A DNA stretch of 64,000 nucleotides, from NCBI RefSeq assembly GCF_021043395.1, contig NZ_JAJNKE010000004.1, positions 149,189 through 213,188 of the forward strand, written 5' to 3'. Below the pieces are notes generated by a model that was not told the DNA's origin, searched no databases, and saw only the letters and a list, made by a program, of their open reading frames with translations. The translations under genes and the position numbers were made by a program. This DNA comes from Clostridium guangxiense (GTDB lineage: Bacteria > Bacillota > Clostridia > Clostridiales > Clostridiaceae). The first letter of the stretch is position 1, and every line of letters starts with the position of its first letter. Shown here piece by piece: positions 18,720 through 28,452 of this stretch.

Positions 18720-19469
18720 TTAACCAAATCTACCAGTTATATAATCTTCTGTTCTCTTATCTTGAGGCTTATAAAAAATGTTTTCTGTTTTACCACTTTC
18801 AACTACCTCTCCACTTAAGAAAAATGCTGTATTATCTGATATTCTTCCAGCCTGCTGCATATTATGTGTTACAATTATAACCGTGTACTTTTTCTTAAGC
18901 TCATCCATAAGTTCTTCAATTTTAAGTGTTGAAATAGGATCAAGCGCTGATGTAGGTTCATCCATTAACAGCACTTCTGGTTCAACAGCAAGAGTTCTTG
19001 CCACACAAAGTCTCTGCTGCTGACCTCCCGAAAGTCCAAGGGCGTTTTTCTTAAGTCTATCTTTAACCTCATCCCAAAGCGCTGCTCCAATAAGACTCTT
19101 TTCTACAACTTCATCAAGTTTACTTTTATTCTTAACACCATGTATTCTAGGTCCATAAGCTATATTGTCATATATAGACATTGGAAACGGGTTAGGCCTT
19201 TGGAATACCATTCCAACTCTCTTTCTAAGTTCTATTTCATCATAATCCTTATATATATTTTTACCCTCAAATAATACCTCTCCATCAATTTTTACGCTGT
19301 CTATAAGATCGTTCATTCTATTAATAGTTCTTAAAAATGTTGATTTTCCACATCCGGAAGGTCCTATGAGTGCGGTAACTGTATTTTTTTCAAAACCTAA
19401 GCTTATTTGCTTTAAAGCCTGAACACTTCCATAATATAAATTTAAATTTTTAGTTTCTATTACGCCCAT
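18720..19469 (-). CDS. pstB: Phosphate ABC transporter ATP-binding protein
   Basis: ATPase subunit powering high-affinity phosphate uptake on the inner face of the membrane. At 249 residues it has the usual PstB length. It shows Walker [10 protein letters not shown], the Q-loop region [14 protein letters not shown] that is typical of PstB, signature LSGGQQQRL, Walker [14 protein letters not shown] and the switch histidine in VTHNM. ATG 19469 follows AGGAGGAG. It lies 11 bp downstream of pstA in the operon. Confidence 0.97.
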   Translation of the reverse strand: MGVIETKNLNLYYGSVQALKQISLGFEKNTVTALIGPSGCGKSTFLRTINRMNDLIDSVKIDGEVLFEGKNIYKDYDEIELRKRVGMVFQRPNPFPMSIYDNIAYGPRIHGVKNKSKLDEVVEKSLIGAALWDEVKDRLKKNALGLSGGQQQRLCVARTLAVEPEVLLMDEPTSALDPISTLKIEELMDELKKKYTVIIVTHNMQQAGRISDNTAFFLSGEVVESGKTENIFYKPQDKRTEDYITGRFG

Positions 19470-19480
19470 TAAATCTCCTC

Positions 19481-20365
19481 CTATTTTCCACTGTATGATT
19501 CATATATCTTCCTTCCGATTATACGAGCCAAAAAATTAAATAATAAAACCATTATTACAAGAACTGCTGACGCTCCACTGGCTATTTTAGCTGCGTCCGG
19601 AACCATTCCTTCTGAATTAAGTTTCCATATGTGAACTGCAAGAGTTTCTGCAGGTCTAAACAAGCTAAATGGTGATTCTTTGCCGACTAAACTAACATTA
19701 CTGTATTTAAGTATTGGGGCACTCATACCTGATGTATATAAAAGTGCTGCAGCCTCTCCAAATATTCTTCCAGCTGCCAAGATCACTCCTGTAAGTATCT
19801 GAGGTATTGATGAAGGCAAAATCACAGTTTTTATAGCTTGCCATTTAGTTGCCCCGAGTCCAAGACTAGCCTCCTTGACTTTTATTGAAGAAGCTCTAAT
19901 AGCATTTTCACTGACTCTTGTCATAGAAGGTAAATTAAGTATTGTAATTGAAAGTGCTCCTGATAAAATAGTAAATCCCCATTTTGTCATTGTAACAAAT
20001 ACCAAAAGACCAAATAATCCTACTACTATAGAAGGAAGTGAAGCCATTGTCTCGATACAAAGCCTTATAAAATTAAGAAAAACACCTTCTTTTGCATATT
20101 CAGATAAGTATATTCCAGCGCCAACTCCAAGTGGTATTGTTATAAGAAGTGAAATCACAAGCATATAAAATGAATTAAAAAGCTGTGGTCCTATTCCCCC
20201 ACCGGCTGAAGCAACTTTAGGATTTCCAAATAAAAAATTCAAATTAAGTGATTCTCTTCCTCTATACAAAATGTACCCTATAAATAGCACTAAAATCACT
20301 ACAATAGATAATGACATAATATACAGCACAGCTGTAGCTATTTTATCGACAACTTTAGATTTCAT
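19481..20365 (-). CDS. pstA: Phosphate ABC transporter permease PstA
   Basis: One of the two membrane channel subunits of the Pst transporter. The 294-residue protein has about six hydrophobic segments and the binding-protein-dependent permease EAA loop ([19 protein letters not shown]) that docks onto PstB. Its ATG overlaps the pstC stop by 4 nt (ATGA), indicating translational coupling, which fits the fixed 1:1 PstC-PstA stoichiometry. Confidence 0.96.
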   Translation of the reverse strand: MKSKVVDKIATAVLYIMSLSIVVILVLFIGYILYRGRESLNLNFLFGNPKVASAGGGIGPQLFNSFYMLVISLLITIPLGVGAGIYLSEYAKEGVFLNFIRLCIETMASLPSIVVGLFGLLVFVTMTKWGFTILSGALSITILNLPSMTRVSENAIRASSIKVKEASLGLGATKWQAIKTVILPSSIPQILTGVILAAGRIFGEAAALLYTSGMSAPILKYSNVSLVGKESPFSLFRPAETLAVHIWKLNSEGMVPDAAKIASGASAVLVIMVLLFNFLARIIGRKIYESYSGK

Positions 20366-21255
20366 CGTGCTTCACCTTTCCTTCCAATAAATCTTATTAA
20401 AATTATAAATGCAAATGAAATTATTAAAAGTAAAAATGCAAGTGACCACAACGCGTCATTCCATGCAGTTCCATTAGCTGTATTTGCCATATCCATAGTT
20501 ATAATGCTTGTAAGAGTTGTAGTTGAATCTGTTAATCCCTTTGGAGCTTTAATTGTATTTCCAATAACCATTTGAACTGCTAGTGCTTCACCAAAAGCTC
20601 TTGCAAGTCCAAGAACTATTCCTGTAAGTATACCATTTTTACTTGCTGGAATTATCACTTTATATATTGTTTGCCATCTTGTCGCACCAAGTCCATAAGA
20701 AGCTTCTATATAGTCCTTTGAAACATTTTTAATAGCATCAGAAGATAAGCTTGCAATAGTGGGAAGTATCATTATACTTAATACAAGTATTCCTGCCAAA
20801 AGGCTAAACCCTACTCCCCCAAATTTATTTCTTATAAATGGCACAAGGACAATTACTCCAATAAAACCATATACAACCGATGGAATTCCAACAAATAACT
20901 CAAGCGATGGTTGAAGTAATTTTTGCCCAAGCCTTGGAGATATCATATTCATAAACACAGCTAATGCTACAGCCATAGGAGTACTTAAAATTACTGCTCC
21001 AATTGACACAAATGCAGAGCCTTTCATAAAAATCAATGCACCAAACTTTCCTGGTGCACTGTCTGGCTGCCATACACTAGAAAATAAAAATTTAAATAAT
21101 GAGTAATGATCTTTAGTAAAAGTTTGTATACCTTTAGACGCTACAAAAAATATAATTGAGAGGGTTAGTATTACTATCAAAAAACCACAGAAAGTAACAA
21201 ATCCTCTTCCAATATACTCATTTTTAAGTTTTTTCAAAAAACTTTTTCTTTCCAT
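20362..21255 (-). CDS. pstC: Phosphate ABC transporter permease PstC
   Basis: Partner channel subunit of PstA. The 297-residue protein has six hydrophobic segments, a periplasmic-side loop after the first, and an EAA loop (ASYGLGATRWQTIYKVIIP). ATG 21255 is preferred: GAGG lies 8 nt upstream, whereas the longer frame would need a TTG overlapping that site. Two hairpins separate it from pstS, so its expression is probably lower than that of pstS. Confidence 0.96.
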   Translation of the reverse strand: MERKSFLKKLKNEYIGRGFVTFCGFLIVILTLSIIFFVASKGIQTFTKDHYSLFKFLFSSVWQPDSAPGKFGALIFMKGSAFVSIGAVILSTPMAVALAVFMNMISPRLGQKLLQPSLELFVGIPSVVYGFIGVIVLVPFIRNKFGGVGFSLLAGILVLSIMILPTIASLSSDAIKNVSKDYIEASYGLGATRWQTIYKVIIPASKNGILTGIVLGLARAFGEALAVQMVIGNTIKAPKGLTDSTTTLTSIITMDMANTANGTAWNDALWSLAFLLLIISFAFIILIRFIGRKGEAR

Positions 21256-21297
21256 ATTTTTTACCTCAATCAATTAATTTATTTATGTAAACAAAAT

Positions 21298-21329
21298 AAA
21301 ATCTATGCAATGCAACCTACATAGATTTT
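21298..21329 (-). terminator. A/T hairpin between pstS and pstC (partial terminator)
   Basis: Inverted repeat AAAATCTATG / CATAGATTTT with a 12-nt loop; on the minus strand it is followed by ATTTTGTTT. It sits directly after a GC-rich stem and before pstC, so it may end a share of transcripts after pstS while letting some read into pstC. Confidence 0.5.
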
Positions 21330-21364
21330 AGCAGGCTGGCTTGTAAACTCTAAGCCAGCCTGCT
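21330..21364 (-). promoter_or_regulatory. Strong 13-bp stem-loop directly after pstS
   Basis: Perfect 13-bp stem (AGCAGGCTGGCTT / AAGCCAGCCTGCT) with a 9-nt loop, starting 6 bp after the pstS stop. On the minus strand it is not followed by a T run, so it looks more like a 3'-end stabiliser protecting a pstS-only mRNA than a terminator by itself. Confidence 0.6.
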
Positions 21365-21370
21365 TTTAAA

Positions 21371-22285
21371 CTATTTGAGTTCAACTTTCATTTCAGATGT
21401 AGGTATATATCCAAGTTTTTTAACTAATTCTTTATTATCACTACCCATTACATAATCTATAAATGCTTTAGCTACGCCTTTCGCTTCGCCTTTTGTATAC
21501 ATATGCTCATATGATGCAAATTTATATTTTCCTGAAACTATGTTATCATTAGTAGCATCTACTCCATCAATTTGAACCATATTAATATCTTTTTTCACAT
21601 CTTCTGTTAAATATGATAATGCAAGATAACTTATTGCTCCCTTAGTACTCTGCATAGCAGTTCTAACTGATCCGCTTGCATCCTGTGTAGTTCCTAAGCC
21701 TTCCTTTTCATTTTTGCCTTCCATTACCGTTTTAAAGAAAGTTGCTCTTGTTCCAGAAGATTTTGGTCTATTAATTATATTTATTGGAAGATTAGGTCCT
21801 CCAAGTTTACTCCAGTTTGTTATGTTTCCTTGAAATATATCTTGTATTTGAGCTTTTGTTAAATTTTTTACAGCTACATCTTTGCTTGTAACAACAGAAA
21901 AACCTATAACACATACTTTGTGATCAGTTAATTTTTTAGCATCATCTGCACTTAATTTATCTTCTGCAAATATATCTGAATTTCCTATTTCAACTGAACC
22001 TTGCAAAACTTGATTTAAACCAGTTCCACTTCCTCCACCTTGAACACTTACATTGGCATCAGAGTATTTCTCTTTAAATCCTTCTGTAGACTGTTCAGCA
22101 AGTGGCTGAAGTGCTGTTGAACCAGATGCGGTTATTGAACCAGAAACTTTTTCTTCTGTTTTAGTTTTATTATTTGAAGTAACATTTTTCTTTTCAGATG
22201 TTGTGCTTCCACATCCTGCAAATATACCTGCCATAACTGTAATTGCAAGAGCAGCAACTACTACTTTTATCTTCTTATTTTTCAT
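21371..22285 (-). CDS. pstS: Phosphate-binding lipoprotein of the Pst transporter
   Basis: Extracellular phosphate receptor anchored to the membrane by lipid. The 304-residue protein begins with a lipoprotein signal (MKNKKIK basic end, hydrophobic core, lipobox IFAGC) followed by a low-complexity linker and the binding domain with ASGSTALQPL, the phosphate-loop region QGGGSGTGL and RPKSSGTRATF. ATG 22285 is chosen because AAGGGAGA is 7 nt upstream. It heads the pst operon; PhoP-box-like repeats lie upstream and a strong stem-loop follows it. Confidence 0.96.
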   Translation of the reverse strand: MKNKKIKVVVAALAITVMAGIFAGCGSTTSEKKNVTSNNKTKTEEKVSGSITASGSTALQPLAEQSTEGFKEKYSDANVSVQGGGSGTGLNQVLQGSVEIGNSDIFAEDKLSADDAKKLTDHKVCVIGFSVVTSKDVAVKNLTKAQIQDIFQGNITNWSKLGGPNLPINIINRPKSSGTRATFFKTVMEGKNEKEGLGTTQDASGSVRTAMQSTKGAISYLALSYLTEDVKKDINMVQIDGVDATNDNIVSGKYKFASYEHMYTKGEAKGVAKAFIDYVMGSDNKELVKKLGYIPTSEMKVELK

Positions 22286-22355
22286 ATTTAAATCTCCCTT
22301 CAAATCTTAGATAAATTTTTATCTCCTAACTACAAGTAATATGATACCTTGTCAA

Positions 22356-22393
22356 TGTTAATCGAGTATTATACCAATGTTAATTAAATTTAA
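22356..22393 (-). promoter_or_regulatory. PhoP-box-like direct repeats upstream of pstS
   Basis: Minus-strand TTAAAT (22393-22388), TTAACA (22383-22378) and TTAACA (22361-22356). The two TTAACATTG copies are exactly 22 bp apart, two turns of the 11-bp spacing known for Bacillus PhoP boxes (TTAACA-type repeats). TTGACA at about 22358-22353 and TATCAT further on could form the core promoter. Since phoP-phoR lies nearby, direct control by PhoP is likely. Confidence 0.6.
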
Positions 22394-22399
22394 CATTGC

Positions 22400-24475
22400 T
22401 TAAAATTTAAATTTATTCATTCCCACATTTAGCTTAACTATAACATCATTCATACTACTAAGTGAGCTGTCAACTTTGCTAATTAAAGAATATTGATTAT
22501 TTATTACACTTTTAATTTCATCTACGAGAAGCATAAATTGCCCATATGAATGATTTATTTTATCAAATTTATCTCCAATAATTTGATTTTCATTGTTTAC
22601 CATCTCAAGATTTGCATTTACAGACTTTATGCTGTTTGTAACTTTGCCATTAAGACTAAATATACTTTTATAGTTATCAGCAGTATTTTGAGTTATATTT
22701 ATTTCTTTGTCACATAAATCATTAACAGATTTTATTTGTTCTCCTACTTTTTTAACCTTATTTTTAATTTTGTTTATTATTATTTCTACACTTTCCATTT
22801 GAACGTCTATTCCACTTGATAATTCTCTTATTTCGCTAGCAATTATATTAAAGCTATTTCCAGAGTTCCCTAATCTAGCTGATTCAATAGACGCATTTAT
22901 ACCAAGAATATGAGTTTTTTCTGAAATTTGATTTACAACATTAATAATGTATTTTATATCATCTATGCTTTTTATTAATTCTTCAAAAGAACTTTGGACG
23001 TCTCCCATACTCTTTTTTGAAATGGCGCTCATCTCTGTAAGTTCTTTAACCTTTTTAATTCCATCACTATTAACTTCATATATATTTTGAGTAGTATTAA
23101 TCATTCCATCTGATAAAAGTTTTATACCTTCAATTTTAAGTTTTATATTATTAAATGCTTCAAACCCTTTATCCAAATTTTCTGATATACTGTTTGTGTT
23201 TTCTGAAACATTCTTAATATCCTTATCTATTGTTTGCATCTCACTTACTACTAATTGCTGTGAGCTCTTTACATCACTATTAATATCTACTATTTGATCA
23301 GAAACATATTTTATATTTCCAACAAGCTGCTTTATATTAGAGGTCATTTTATTAAAGGAACCTGTAAGCCTTCCAATTTCATCAAATTTTACTATGTCAT
23401 TTGTTACATTAAAATTTCCATCAGCAATTTTATTAGTATTTTGTATAAGTGCATTCATAGGTCTAAAGAGTCTAGCTATAATAAAATTAATTATTGGTAT
23501 TACAAGTAAAATTCCTATAAAAGTAATAATTAAAATTATAATTTCAAGTTTTTGGGGAATATTCTTTATTTCATCCTTATTATCAGTAAGTATTATTCCC
23601 AATTTAAGTTCCGGTATACTTTTTATATTTGCTATATAGGTTTCATTGTTAAAGTTATATTGAGCAAAATAAGAATTTTGTTTTAAAAAAAATTGCTTAG
23701 ATAAAATTATTTTTTTTATCTCACTTATTTCATTTTTTTTATTTATGTAATACTTTTCTGGGTGATATACTATGTTATTTTTTGAATCAATAATATAAAC
23801 ATATCCTTGTTTCATGTATTTAAAATTATCAAATCTTTTAGAGAAATAATCTATGAACATTGTTTTGCCAATAATTCCTATTGTATTTCCATCTCCATTT
23901 TTTACTGGGCTTACAAAGGTTATAACTGGTTTACTGGTTATAACTGAAATATATACTGAACTTACTGCTGAATTTCCCTTAAGGGCTTCTTTTACATATT
24001 CATAATGTGAATTATCATACCCCTCATAATCACTATTAGTACATATAGTTGTTATGCCGTCATTGCCTGTAAAAAATACATTTTCCGTATTTTCTTTATT
24101 CATAACATTTAAGTTAAATTTATTTTTGATTAAATCTATTTCATCACTTTCCTTGCTTAAAACTTCTTGTCTTGAACTTTTACTTTCTTCTACTGCAATT
24201 TTCTGAAGTTCTAGATCTTTTGACATTTTTTCGACATCACTTATTTGAACCTTCATCATGCTTTCAAAATTATTTCTCATTTCAGAAGTTACAGCTCCCA
24301 TATTACTAGTGCTCATATCATAAATTTTGTAATAAGTTAAATAGTAAATTATAATATTTGTTGCAAGCATTAAAACTATAATCAAAATTGAAACAGCAAA
24401 CATTATTCTAAATGCAATTGAATTTCTTTTAATTTTTGATTGCTTAAAAACATCTTTTAGAGTTGAAGCTTTCAT
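22400..24475 (-). CDS. Methyl-accepting chemotaxis-like receptor with degenerate signalling tip
   Basis: Membrane receptor-like protein of 691 residues. Visible parts: TM1 (about 22-46), a large extracellular region with Cache-like sensing character (about 50-310), TM2 (about 315-337), a HAMP-like segment, and a long coiled-coil cytoplasmic region. The hairpin tip reads THILGINASIESARLGN and then SGNSFNIIASEIREL; the family tip has QTNLLALNAAIEAARAGE, GRGF and VVADEVR, so the conserved Glu and Arg contact residues are changed. ATG 24475 has GGAG 7 nt upstream. It sits between phoR and pstS with PhoP-box-like repeats upstream, so a phosphate-related role is plausible but unproven. Confidence 0.85.
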   Translation of the reverse strand: MKASTLKDVFKQSKIKRNSIAFRIMFAVSILIIVLMLATNIIIYYLTYYKIYDMSTSNMGAVTSEMRNNFESMMKVQISDVEKMSKDLELQKIAVEESKSSRQEVLSKESDEIDLIKNKFNLNVMNKENTENVFFTGNDGITTICTNSDYEGYDNSHYEYVKEALKGNSAVSSVYISVITSKPVITFVSPVKNGDGNTIGIIGKTMFIDYFSKRFDNFKYMKQGYVYIIDSKNNIVYHPEKYYINKKNEISEIKKIILSKQFFLKQNSYFAQYNFNNETYIANIKSIPELKLGIILTDNKDEIKNIPQKLEIIILIITFIGILLVIPIINFIIARLFRPMNALIQNTNKIADGNFNVTNDIVKFDEIGRLTGSFNKMTSNIKQLVGNIKYVSDQIVDINSDVKSSQQLVVSEMQTIDKDIKNVSENTNSISENLDKGFEAFNNIKLKIEGIKLLSDGMINTTQNIYEVNSDGIKKVKELTEMSAISKKSMGDVQSSFEELIKSIDDIKYIINVVNQISEKTHILGINASIESARLGNSGNSFNIIASEIRELSSGIDVQMESVEIIINKIKNKVKKVGEQIKSVNDLCDKEINITQNTADNYKSIFSLNGKVTNSIKSVNANLEMVNNENQIIGDKFDKINHSYGQFMLLVDEIKSVINNQYSLISKVDSSLSSMNDVIVKLNVGMNKFKF

Positions 24476-24537
24476 ATACAGTCTCCTTTTCTTCATAGAA
24501 TTAAAAATTTATATTTTTAATTGTCTAATTATAATGT

Positions 24538-24554
24538 TATTAAATTAATGTTAA
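24538..24554 (-). promoter_or_regulatory. Possible PhoP-box repeats upstream of the receptor gene
   Basis: Minus-strand TTAACA (24554-24549) and TTAATA (24543-24538) are 11 bp apart, with ATAATT 11 bp further on. This resembles the pattern before pstS, but the region is so AT-rich that chance is a real alternative. Confidence 0.3.
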
Positions 24555-24584
24555 ATCTGTATAAGAAATTGTTATTTTTAAGTT

Positions 24585-24619
24585 AAAAAATGAAGAAGGT
24601 GTTAAACCTTCTTCATTTT
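24585..24619 (-). terminator. Terminator after phoR
   Basis: AATGAAGAAGG / CCTTCTTCATT stem with a 7-nt loop, followed on the minus strand by a run of six T. It separates the phoPR transcript from the receptor gene. Confidence 0.85.
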
Positions 24620-24650
24620 CAAAATAGTTCCAATGATTAAATTTGTATTT

Positions 24651-26351
24651 CTATGATATCGGTAAAGTAACTGTAAATTTACTTCCACGATTAAGTGCAC
24701 TTTCAATTTCTATTGTCCCCTTAAAATTCATAACTATATGCTTTACTATAGCAAGACCAAGCCCTGTTCCCCCCTTAGCTCTAGAACGTGCCTTATCCAC
24801 TCTATAGAAAGTTTCAAAAAGCCTAGGTATATCCTTTTCTGGTATACCGACACCGGTATCTTCCACCCATATAATGCATTTATTATTTTCATACTTACTT
24901 CCAATAAAAACCTTATCGCCACTTTCACTATATTTTATAGCATTATCGGTAAGATTAATAATAATTTGTTTAAATTTATCAATATCGCCTGTTATCATTG
25001 GGCCTTCTGCACACTCAATTTTAATCTCAATATTTTTTTTACCAGCAGTATCCTTAAGCAAATTGTATACTTCTGTAATGCAAACTTTTACGTCTATTTT
25101 TTCCTTTTGTATATCTGTATTGATTTCTATATCTGAAAGTACAAGTATATCTCCTATAAGCCTTGTTAATCTATCTACTTCATTATCTATTATATCTAAA
25201 AATTCATTTCTCTCTTTATCATCATCAACATACCTTATGGTTTCAGCAAATCCTTTTATTGAAGTAAGTGGAGTTTTAAGTTCATGAGAAACATTTGCAA
25301 CAAATTGAGTTCTCATATTTTCAAGTTTTTTCATATCCGTAATATCCTGAAATACAGCAACGATTCCTATACATTCATATCCATTTATTATATCAGCAGT
25401 CTTAACTCTAAGAATTCTTTCCGTTGGCCACACAATTTTAAGTTCTTTGTATTTTTTTGACTTCTCTCTAAATATATTTTCAAGATCATAATTTCTTATG
25501 TTATCAATAAGCTTTAAACCTATTATATTTTTTTCAATTCCAAATATCTTTTCAGCATAAGGATTTATCATTATTACATTATTTTTTCTATCCACAGCTA
25601 TAACTCCACTATCCATACTTTCAAGTATAGCCTCAAGCTTATTCTGTTTTTCCATAGAATCCATGATTGTACTCTGAAGTTTATCTGCCATATTATTGAA
25701 AGTCCTGCCCAGATCACTTATTTCATCATTAGATGACACTTTAACCCTTCCTTCAAGCTCCCCTTTTGCTATTGCAGAAGTTATAAATTCCAAATCTTTT
25801 ATAGGACTTGTAATTCGATTCGAAAGTTTAAATGATAAAAGCATAGCTACAAGACCGCTTACTGCGACAACTCCCATGTAATATTTCAAGTAAATACGTT
25901 TAAAACTATTAACATATGAAATTTGCATAGCACTTCTAATTATAGTACCGTCGTTTCTTCTATATGCATAATATATTATATTCTTTTTTAAGGAATCACT
26001 GTACCTTATACTATAGCCCTCTCCATTTTTCCTCGCTTCAATTACCTCAGTTCTTTTATTATGATTATCAAGTTTTTTAGGATCTACATCATTATCATAT
26101 AACACTACTCCATTTTTATTTATATATGTAATTCTAAAATCACAGTTTTTGAACTCTTCTTTTAATATATCAATTGTCTTATCTTCATGATTAAAATTCA
26201 GCAAATTTGAAACTAGAATGCTGTTTCTCTTCAAATTCTGTTTTAAATTTTCTTCATACTCCTTGTTTACAATCTTCATAAATAAAAATGTTACAATAAA
26301 AAGAGTAAAAACAAGGATAATTATATTATATAAAAATAACTTTTTCCTCAT
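24651..26351 (-). CDS. phoR: Phosphate-responsive sensor histidine kinase PhoR
   Basis: Membrane kinase that, with PhoP, controls the phosphate-starvation response. The 566-residue protein has TM1 (about 8-25), an extracellular domain, TM2 (about 158-175), HAMP (about 176-228), a PAS domain (about 235-335), the phospho-accepting His in NVSHELKTPLTSIKG, and an ATPase domain with N box DNAIKYSESG and G boxes DTGVGIP and GGTGLGLAIV. ATG 26351 is preferred to the upstream TTG since AGGTGAG precedes it. The phoP stop is 1 bp away. Position next to pst genes supports PhoR over other kinases. Confidence 0.92.
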   Translation of the reverse strand: MRKKLFLYNIIILVFTLFIVTFLFMKIVNKEYEENLKQNLKRNSILVSNLLNFNHEDKTIDILKEEFKNCDFRITYINKNGVVLYDNDVDPKKLDNHNKRTEVIEARKNGEGYSIRYSDSLKKNIIYYAYRRNDGTIIRSAMQISYVNSFKRIYLKYYMGVVAVSGLVAMLLSFKLSNRITSPIKDLEFITSAIAKGELEGRVKVSSNDEISDLGRTFNNMADKLQSTIMDSMEKQNKLEAILESMDSGVIAVDRKNNVIMINPYAEKIFGIEKNIIGLKLIDNIRNYDLENIFREKSKKYKELKIVWPTERILRVKTADIINGYECIGIVAVFQDITDMKKLENMRTQFVANVSHELKTPLTSIKGFAETIRYVDDDKERNEFLDIIDNEVDRLTRLIGDILVLSDIEINTDIQKEKIDVKVCITEVYNLLKDTAGKKNIEIKIECAEGPMITGDIDKFKQIIINLTDNAIKYSESGDKVFIGSKYENNKCIIWVEDTGVGIPEKDIPRLFETFYRVDKARSRAKGGTGLGLAIVKHIVMNFKGTIEIESALNRGSKFTVTLPIS

Positions 26352-26352
26352 C

Positions 26353-27051
26353 TTACTCACCTTCAAAATTAAATCTATAACCTATTCCTCTTATAGTTTC
26401 TATATACTTTGGATTTTTATCATCCTGTTCAATTTTTTGTCTTAAATGTCTTATATGTACATCAACTGTACGTGTTTCTCCAACATACTCGTAACCCCAA
26501 ATTTTATCAAGAAGAAAATCTCTTGTCATAACTCTTCCTTTATTTTTTACTAAAACTTCAAGCAATTCAAATTCTTTTAATGTGAGCTCTATCTTTTCAT
26601 TATTTTTAATAACTTCATGCTTTTGAAAATCAATTGATATATCACTAAATTTATAGATTTTATCGTTATACTCAACTTTAGTTCTTCTTAAAACAGCTTT
26701 AACTCTTGCTATAAGTTCTCTTACTGAAAAAGGCTTTGTAATGTAATCATCAGCACCAAGTTCAAGCCCTAAAATCTTATCAAGTTCCTCACTTTTTGCC
26801 GTAAGCATAATAACAGGCATATTTGATATATTATTATCACGTCTTATTTCTCTGCACACATCATACCCGTCTAATTCAGGAAGCATGAGATCAAGAAGTA
26901 CTAATTGTGGTAATTCTTGTTTTGCCATTTTTAATCCATCAACTCCATTATTTGCACTTATTACTTTATACCCGTTCTTTTCGAGATTGAAAGTAATAAG
27001 TTGCACAATATGAGGTTCGTCATCTACTACTAAAATTTTTTCTCCAGCCAT
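26353..27051 (-). CDS. phoP: Phosphate response regulator PhoP (OmpR family)
   Basis: Transcription factor phosphorylated by PhoR. The 232-residue protein has a receiver domain with acidic pair DDE, phospho-acceptor Asp54 in LLDLMLPE, and the conserved Lys in YITKPFSVRELIARV, then an OmpR-type winged helix (about 130-230) with RTVDVHIRHLRQKIE. GGAGG lies before ATG 27051. It is 17 bp downstream of pgeF and adjoins phoR, so all three are probably cotranscribed. Its likely targets here are the repeats before pstS. Confidence 0.93.
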   Translation of the reverse strand: MAGEKILVVDDEPHIVQLITFNLEKNGYKVISANNGVDGLKMAKQELPQLVLLDLMLPELDGYDVCREIRRDNNISNMPVIMLTAKSEELDKILGLELGADDYITKPFSVRELIARVKAVLRRTKVEYNDKIYKFSDISIDFQKHEVIKNNEKIELTLKEFELLEVLVKNKGRVMTRDFLLDKIWGYEYVGETRTVDVHIRHLRQKIEQDDKNPKYIETIRGIGYRFNFEGE

Positions 27052-27068
27052 ATTTTATACCTCCAGTT

Positions 27069-27773
27069 CTATTTTAGAAAAATAAAGGAAAACATTCTTC
27101 CGGCCTTATTTCCATCTCTTCTATAAGAATAAAATTCATATTTGGTGCTGCAATTAGTACACTGATTTAAGCTTTTAAAACTTTTTACTCCACTATTCTC
27201 AAGCTGCTTCTCTATGCATTTTTGCAAATTTAGCCTTCCATTTAAGTATATTTTTTCCCTCTTATATATTGATACCTCTTTAAATTTTTCTGCAGTATCA
27301 TATCCAAATTCATAACAGCACTCCATATTATGTGGACCTATAACTGCATTTATATCTTCAACTTTACATCCAAATTCCTCTTTCATCTTGATAACTGTTT
27401 TTTCTACTATGCAAGCTAATGTACCCTTCCAGCCACTGTGAACAGCCGCAAAGACTTGATTTTTTTTATCATAAATTAGGATAGGAACACAATCAGCAGT
27501 AAAAACTCCTATTGCTATATTTTTTTTATCTGAAATTAAGGCATCGCCATTGTAAGTTTTTTCATCATATATATAAATATCATCACTATGAATCTGATTT
27601 AGATATCCAACTTCATCTACACCGAACCATTTTTTAATATTATTAATGTTATTTAATCCAATATCAGATTTTAAATTAAAGTCTAAATTATTTTTAGCAG
27701 TTGAGAAATATAAATGAGCGTTACCATCTTTTATTTCTATAAAATCATAATCTCCTATGCTTTTTATTTTCAT
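27069..27773 (-). CDS. pgeF: Peptidoglycan editing factor / multicopper-like laccase-domain protein
   Basis: A 234-residue member of the YfiH/LACC1 family; members act as purine nucleoside phosphorylases or deaminases, and the E. coli protein prevents misincorporated amino acids in peptidoglycan. Diagnostic segments are TADCVPILIYD, AAVHSGWKGT and VIGPHNMECCYEFG, which carry the metal-binding His and Cys residues. GGGAGG precedes ATG 27773. It is immediately upstream of phoP with only 17 bp between, an arrangement whose functional meaning is unclear. Confidence 0.9.
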   Translation of the reverse strand: MKIKSIGDYDFIEIKDGNAHLYFSTAKNNLDFNLKSDIGLNNINNIKKWFGVDEVGYLNQIHSDDIYIYDEKTYNGDALISDKKNIAIGVFTADCVPILIYDKKNQVFAAVHSGWKGTLACIVEKTVIKMKEEFGCKVEDINAVIGPHNMECCYEFGYDTAEKFKEVSIYKREKIYLNGRLNLQKCIEKQLENSGVKSFKSLNQCTNCSTKYEFYSYRRDGNKAGRMFSFIFLK

Positions 27774-27865
27774 AGATAATTATCCTCCCAATAATATATT
27801 AGCATACTTTATTTTTTTGTGTTAATACAAACAATATTTTAACATAATTAACAATATCTTAATAT

Positions 27866-27898
27866 AAAAAAATTGATAGGTTTAACCCTATCAATTTT
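27866..27898 (-). terminator. Terminator after nrdR
   Basis: AAAATTGATAGG / CCTATCAATTTT stem with a 6-nt loop and a seven-T end on the minus strand, about 30 bp after the nrdR stop. Confidence 0.85.
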
Positions 27899-27926
27899 AA
27901 ATTTTTAAGAGACAAATCAAATAAAA

Positions 27927-28391
27927 TTATTCCTCACACTTCTTGTTTATTAAATTTGACAATTCCTTCATAAAAGTGTTTATGTCCTTAAATTGTCTAT
28001 ACACGGAAGCAAATCTAACATAAGATATTTCGTCAATATCCTTAAGTTTATCCATAGCCATTTCTCCAATGGTATTTGATTTTATTTCCGTCAGCATTTG
28101 ATTACTTATAGTCTTTTCGATCTCAGACGCTATATCTTCAATTTGCTTTCTCGAAACTGGTCTTTTCTCACAAGATTTTATGAGTCCATTAACTATTTTA
28201 GATTTATCAAAAAATTCTCTACTGGAATCCTTTTTTACAACTAATATTGGTATATCTTCAACTTTTTCATATGTAGTATATCTTTTAGAACATCCAAGAC
28301 ATTCTCTTCTTCTTCTTATTGCCATATTATCTTCTGTTGATCTTGAGTCTACTACTTTACTTTCATCATATCCGCAAAATGGACATTTCAA
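27927..28391 (-). CDS. nrdR: Ribonucleotide reductase repressor NrdR
   Basis: Zinc-ribbon plus ATP-cone repressor of ribonucleotide reductase genes. The zinc ribbon uses CPFC near the N-terminus and CLGC at about 30; the ATP-cone follows (about 48-138). I favour the TTG start at 28391: it gives the family N-terminus MKCPFCG and 154 residues, with AAAGGA 10-11 nt upstream. A GTG at 28400 is almost on top of that site. The start is therefore moderately certain and the identity firm. Confidence 0.94.
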   Translation of the reverse strand: MKCPFCGYDESKVVDSRSTEDNMAIRRRRECLGCSKRYTTYEKVEDIPILVVKKDSSREFFDKSKIVNGLIKSCEKRPVSRKQIEDIASEIEKTISNQMLTEIKSNTIGEMAMDKLKDIDEISYVRFASVYRQFKDINTFMKELSNLINKKCEE

Positions 28392-28452
28392 TACTTTCAC
28401 GTCCTTTGTTATAAAACTTTAACATAATTATACACTTTATGTAACACATTAT

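Noticed and set aside
28180..28422. Plus-strand ORF opposite nrdR
   Set aside because: It is a mirror of the nrdR coding region with no initiation signal.
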